Source: a bacterium (GTDB lineage Bacteria; Muiribacteriota; Ozemobacteria; Ozemobacterales; Ozemobacteraceae). Taken from it: a stretch of 7,366 nucleotides of DNA. Positions 5,606-7,366 of the stretch are shown one piece after another. Below the pieces are notes generated by a model. It saw only the letters and a program-made list of their open reading frames with translations. It had not been told where the DNA came from and did no database searches. Location of the stretch: NCBI GenBank assembly GCA_016192885.1, contig JACPTH010000565.1:1-7366 (forward strand), read 5' to 3'. Numbering within the stretch: position 1 is the first letter of the stretch; each line of letters opens with the position of its first letter. The position numbers were made by a program, and so were the translations under genes.

Positions 5606-7366
5606 ATGCGAGATTTCCGGGCTCCAATTTTGGTAATGATCATTATCATCGGAATGTCGATTTTCTTATTGGTTGATTCCAAAAATCAAAAAAATATTCA
5701 TTCAAGCATTTCACCTAAGGCATCCTTGAAGAACTCATCTTTCACCGAGGAAATGCTTGAAGCCGCGGGAAATGCGATGGAAAACTCTGATTTTAATGAA
5801 GCAATGAGGTTACTTGAGCCTCTAAGCGATTTGGATGACTTGCGGGCAAAAATAATGTGGGCGGAAGTACAAATTAGAACATCGGGAAAAACAGACTGTT
5901 CTCCCGAGTATTTCGAAAAAGAGGTCATCAAGCACCGTGGAATAGCGGAAGTGTATCAGTTTGCACGATTTCTTGAGGCCAAGGAAGCTTTTAACAAAGC
6001 TTGGAGCTTTTATCAGATACTTCTTAATGCGAAACTTCCCGATAAAATAAAGAAAAAAGCTCTCTTGCGCGCATCCTACCTTGCGGAAAAGACCCAATCT
6101 CCGAAAGTCATTGAAAATACATTACGGAAAATGATCCTAGAATTTCCCGACATTGAAGAGAATTATTTTCGTTTGTTTCAGGTTTGGCGGAAGCAAAAAA
6201 CTACTTCGGACGTTTCTTCGATCGTAAGAGTTGCCGAAAAGAATTTTTCCAAGGAATTTAATTTCAATTGGGAATTGGGAAAAATCCTTTATGATCTTGG
6301 TTATTTTCAAGAGTCTCTCGATTTTTTTTCGAAATGCCGGGAGCTTCAGCCTCAAAATTGGAAAGTTTATGTCTTCCTCCACAAGATTTTTGTTCATTTG
6401 AAAAAACCTGAGAAATCGATCGATTGTTTAAAAAAGATGTTAGATCTTCGAAACGATTTTCCGACTGAAAGTGATTTGTCCAAAGTTTTTTTGGAGGCGG
6501 CTCAAATTACCAAGGGAAAGAATGAGTTTTCTTTGGCGTTCAAGTTTTTCCGAAAAGCTATTTTCGCTGACAAGAGCCTTTTAGGAAGATGCGATGAAAG
6601 TTTTTTTAAGGATGTAAAAGACTTTATTTCGAGAAATGGAACGAGTGAAGAAAAGAAAATTCTTTCACTTTTTTCGGGATATCTGAACGGCGATTTTCGT
6701 TTGGTGACAAGCCAATTCCCTCTTTATGCTAAAAGCGTTGTTGACCCAAGTAGTAAACAAGACGTTGAAAAGATATTCCATGAATGTCAGAATCTACTTA
6801 ACCAAGAAGAGAAATACCAAAATTATTTGGCCCAATCGAATATCGAAGAAAACAGAATAAAAACAATCGAAACTCCGCCGAAAATCTCTACTGCCGCGGC
6901 TGCGGTTGTGGCCAAGCCGATAAATTTTTCCTCTGTGATTTTTCCGGAATTCCCTTCCCTTCCCGAGGAAAAAGTCCCCGAAAGCAACCCTCAAGTTATC
7001 TCGTCGAGGCGCTTTGCCCAGGTCAATGAAAAAGATTGGGAAGCAAGGATTCATTCTGGGGAAATGTTGGCCACCCTCGGTTACGTCGAAGAAGCGAAAG
7101 CGCATTTTTTTGCCGCTCTGGAGTTGAATCCGATGGCTGGAAAAGCTTACCAGATGCTTGCAAGAATTTCCCACTTTCAGAAAAAACCTTCCGAAATGAT
7201 TGCCTTTCTTCTAAAGGAAATTGAGGTTGAACCGGAAAACCCGGCCCCCAAAACCTCGCTTGCCCTTGCTTACTTTGAGGAAGGAAATGTCGCGCAAGGA
7301 ATTCCCTTCGCCAAGGCGGCAAAGGAACTTAGCCCACAAGATTCAAAAGCTAAATTTGCGGTGGCA
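5606..7366 (+). CDS. Membrane-anchored tetratricopeptide-repeat (TPR) protein, C-terminus cut by the right edge
   Basis: The frame from ATG 5606 is open for 587 codons to the last base of the window with no stop. Residues 6-23 (APILVMIIIIGMSIFLLV) form an N-terminal signal anchor after MRDFR, so the rest should be periplasmic. TPR-like helix pairs follow: around 56-80 (NAMENSDFNEAMRLLEPL), a region near 115-205 of divergent helices, and a clear unit at about 224-250 (GKILYDLGYFQESLDFFSKC, then RELQPQ). A Pro-rich linker at about 420-470 separates a second, more canonical TPR block from about 475 (EMLATLGYVEEAKAHFFAAL, ELNP; then ALAYFEEGNVAQGI...). TPR blocks act as protein-interaction scaffolds. 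It is transcribed divergently from the prepilin/sigma operon, so it may assemble or monitor that complex; this is inference. An in-frame ATG at 5570 would add 12 residues but has no Shine-Dalgarno. Specific function unknown. Confidence 0.88.
   Translation, partial: MRDFRAPILVMIIIIGMSIFLLVDSKNQKNIHSSISPKASLKNSSFTEEMLEAAGNAMENSDFNEAMRLLEPLSDLDDLRAKIMWAEVQIRTSGKTDCSPEYFEKEVIKHRGIAEVYQFARFLEAKEAFNKAWSFYQILLNAKLPDKIKKKALLRASYLAEKTQSPKVIENTLRKMILEFPDIEENYFRLFQVWRKQKTTSDVSSIVRVAEKNFSKEFNFNWELGKILYDLGYFQESLDFFSKCRELQPQNWKVYVFLHKIFVHLKKPEKSIDCLKKMLDLRNDFPTESDLSKVFLEAAQITKGKNEFSLAFKFFRKAIFADKSLLGRCDESFFKDVKDFISRNGTSEEKKILSLFSGYLNGDFRLVTSQFPLYAKSVVDPSSKQDVEKIFHECQNLLNQEEKYQNYLAQSNIEENRIKTIETPPKISTAAAAVVAKPINFSSVIFPEFPSLPEEKVPESNPQVISSRRFAQVNEKDWEARIHSGEMLATLGYVEEAKAHFFAALELNPMAGKAYQMLARISHFQKKPSEMIAFLLKEIEVEPENPAPKTSLALAYFEEGNVAQGIPFAKAAKELSPQDSKAKFAVA

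Noticed and set aside
5598..5636. ATG at 5598 as start of a gene (MKTCEISGLQFW)
   Set aside because: The frame stops after 12 codons; the A and T of this ATG are part of the TATAAT box. The TPR frame starts at 5606.
5698..7322. Several minus-strand open frames (5698-5931, 5822-6097, 6137-6397, 6794-7174, 7023-7322)
   Set aside because: All are opposite the continuous 587-codon TPR reading frame, overlap each other, and show only low-complexity Phe/Arg/Ser-rich translations.
1..7366. tRNA/rRNA genes, CRISPR arrays, insertion sequences, integrase or attachment sites
   Set aside because: No cloverleaf, spaced direct repeats, transposase-like frame or terminal inverted repeats were seen on either strand.

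Overview
The window looks like chromosomal DNA from a diderm (Gram-negative-type) bacterium of moderate-to-low GC, with AT-rich intergenic gaps. No ribosomal or housekeeping marker is present, so I cannot name a taxon. An ECF sigma factor paired with a zinc-finger/FecR anti-sigma, type IV-type minor prepilins, an SH3-domain exported protein and a TPR protein is a mix I associate with uncultured environmental phyla such as the PVC group or Riflebacteria. That placement is a guess from gene content.

Layout: a compact seven-gene block fills the minus strand from about 5460 down to the left edge. In transcription order it holds: an exported SH3-like protein (5460-5074); a large single-pass PilX/GspK-like protein (5070-2941); two minor prepilins (2939-2496 and 2499-1930); an ECF sigma factor (1933-1367); a membrane anti-sigma protein with a FecR-like domain (1292-204); and the start of a small Cys-containing secreted protein (162 to beyond the left edge). 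The first four junctions are 3 nt, 1 nt, a 4-base ATGA overlap and a 4-base GTGA overlap. They strongly suggest one transcript with coupled translation. Two longer gaps follow, of 74 nt (with a small hairpin) and 41 nt. A divergent gene for a membrane-anchored TPR protein begins at 5606 on the plus strand and runs off the right edge, open for 587 codons.

The 145-nt divergent region between 5460 and 5606 carries a run of 15 T, a perfect 10-bp palindrome, and a consensus TATAAT that ends only 6 nt before the TPR start codon, so that mRNA may be leaderless. On the minus side a strong AGGAGG sits 8 nt before an ATT triplet. ATT gives the SH3 protein a proper signal peptide and is probably its real, rare start codon.

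Interpretation: the prepilin set (PilX/GspK-like, PilV/GspI-like, PilW/GspJ-like) resembles the minor-pilin tip or priming complex of type IV pili and type II secretion systems. Its fusion into one operon with a sigma/anti-sigma pair is the most interesting feature here. It suggests either a pilus whose production is controlled by envelope state, or a cell-surface signalling system in which pilin-like proteins take the place of the TonB receptor that normally feeds FecR. No ATPase, platform protein, secretin or prepilin peptidase gene is in the window, so assembly must depend on genes elsewhere.
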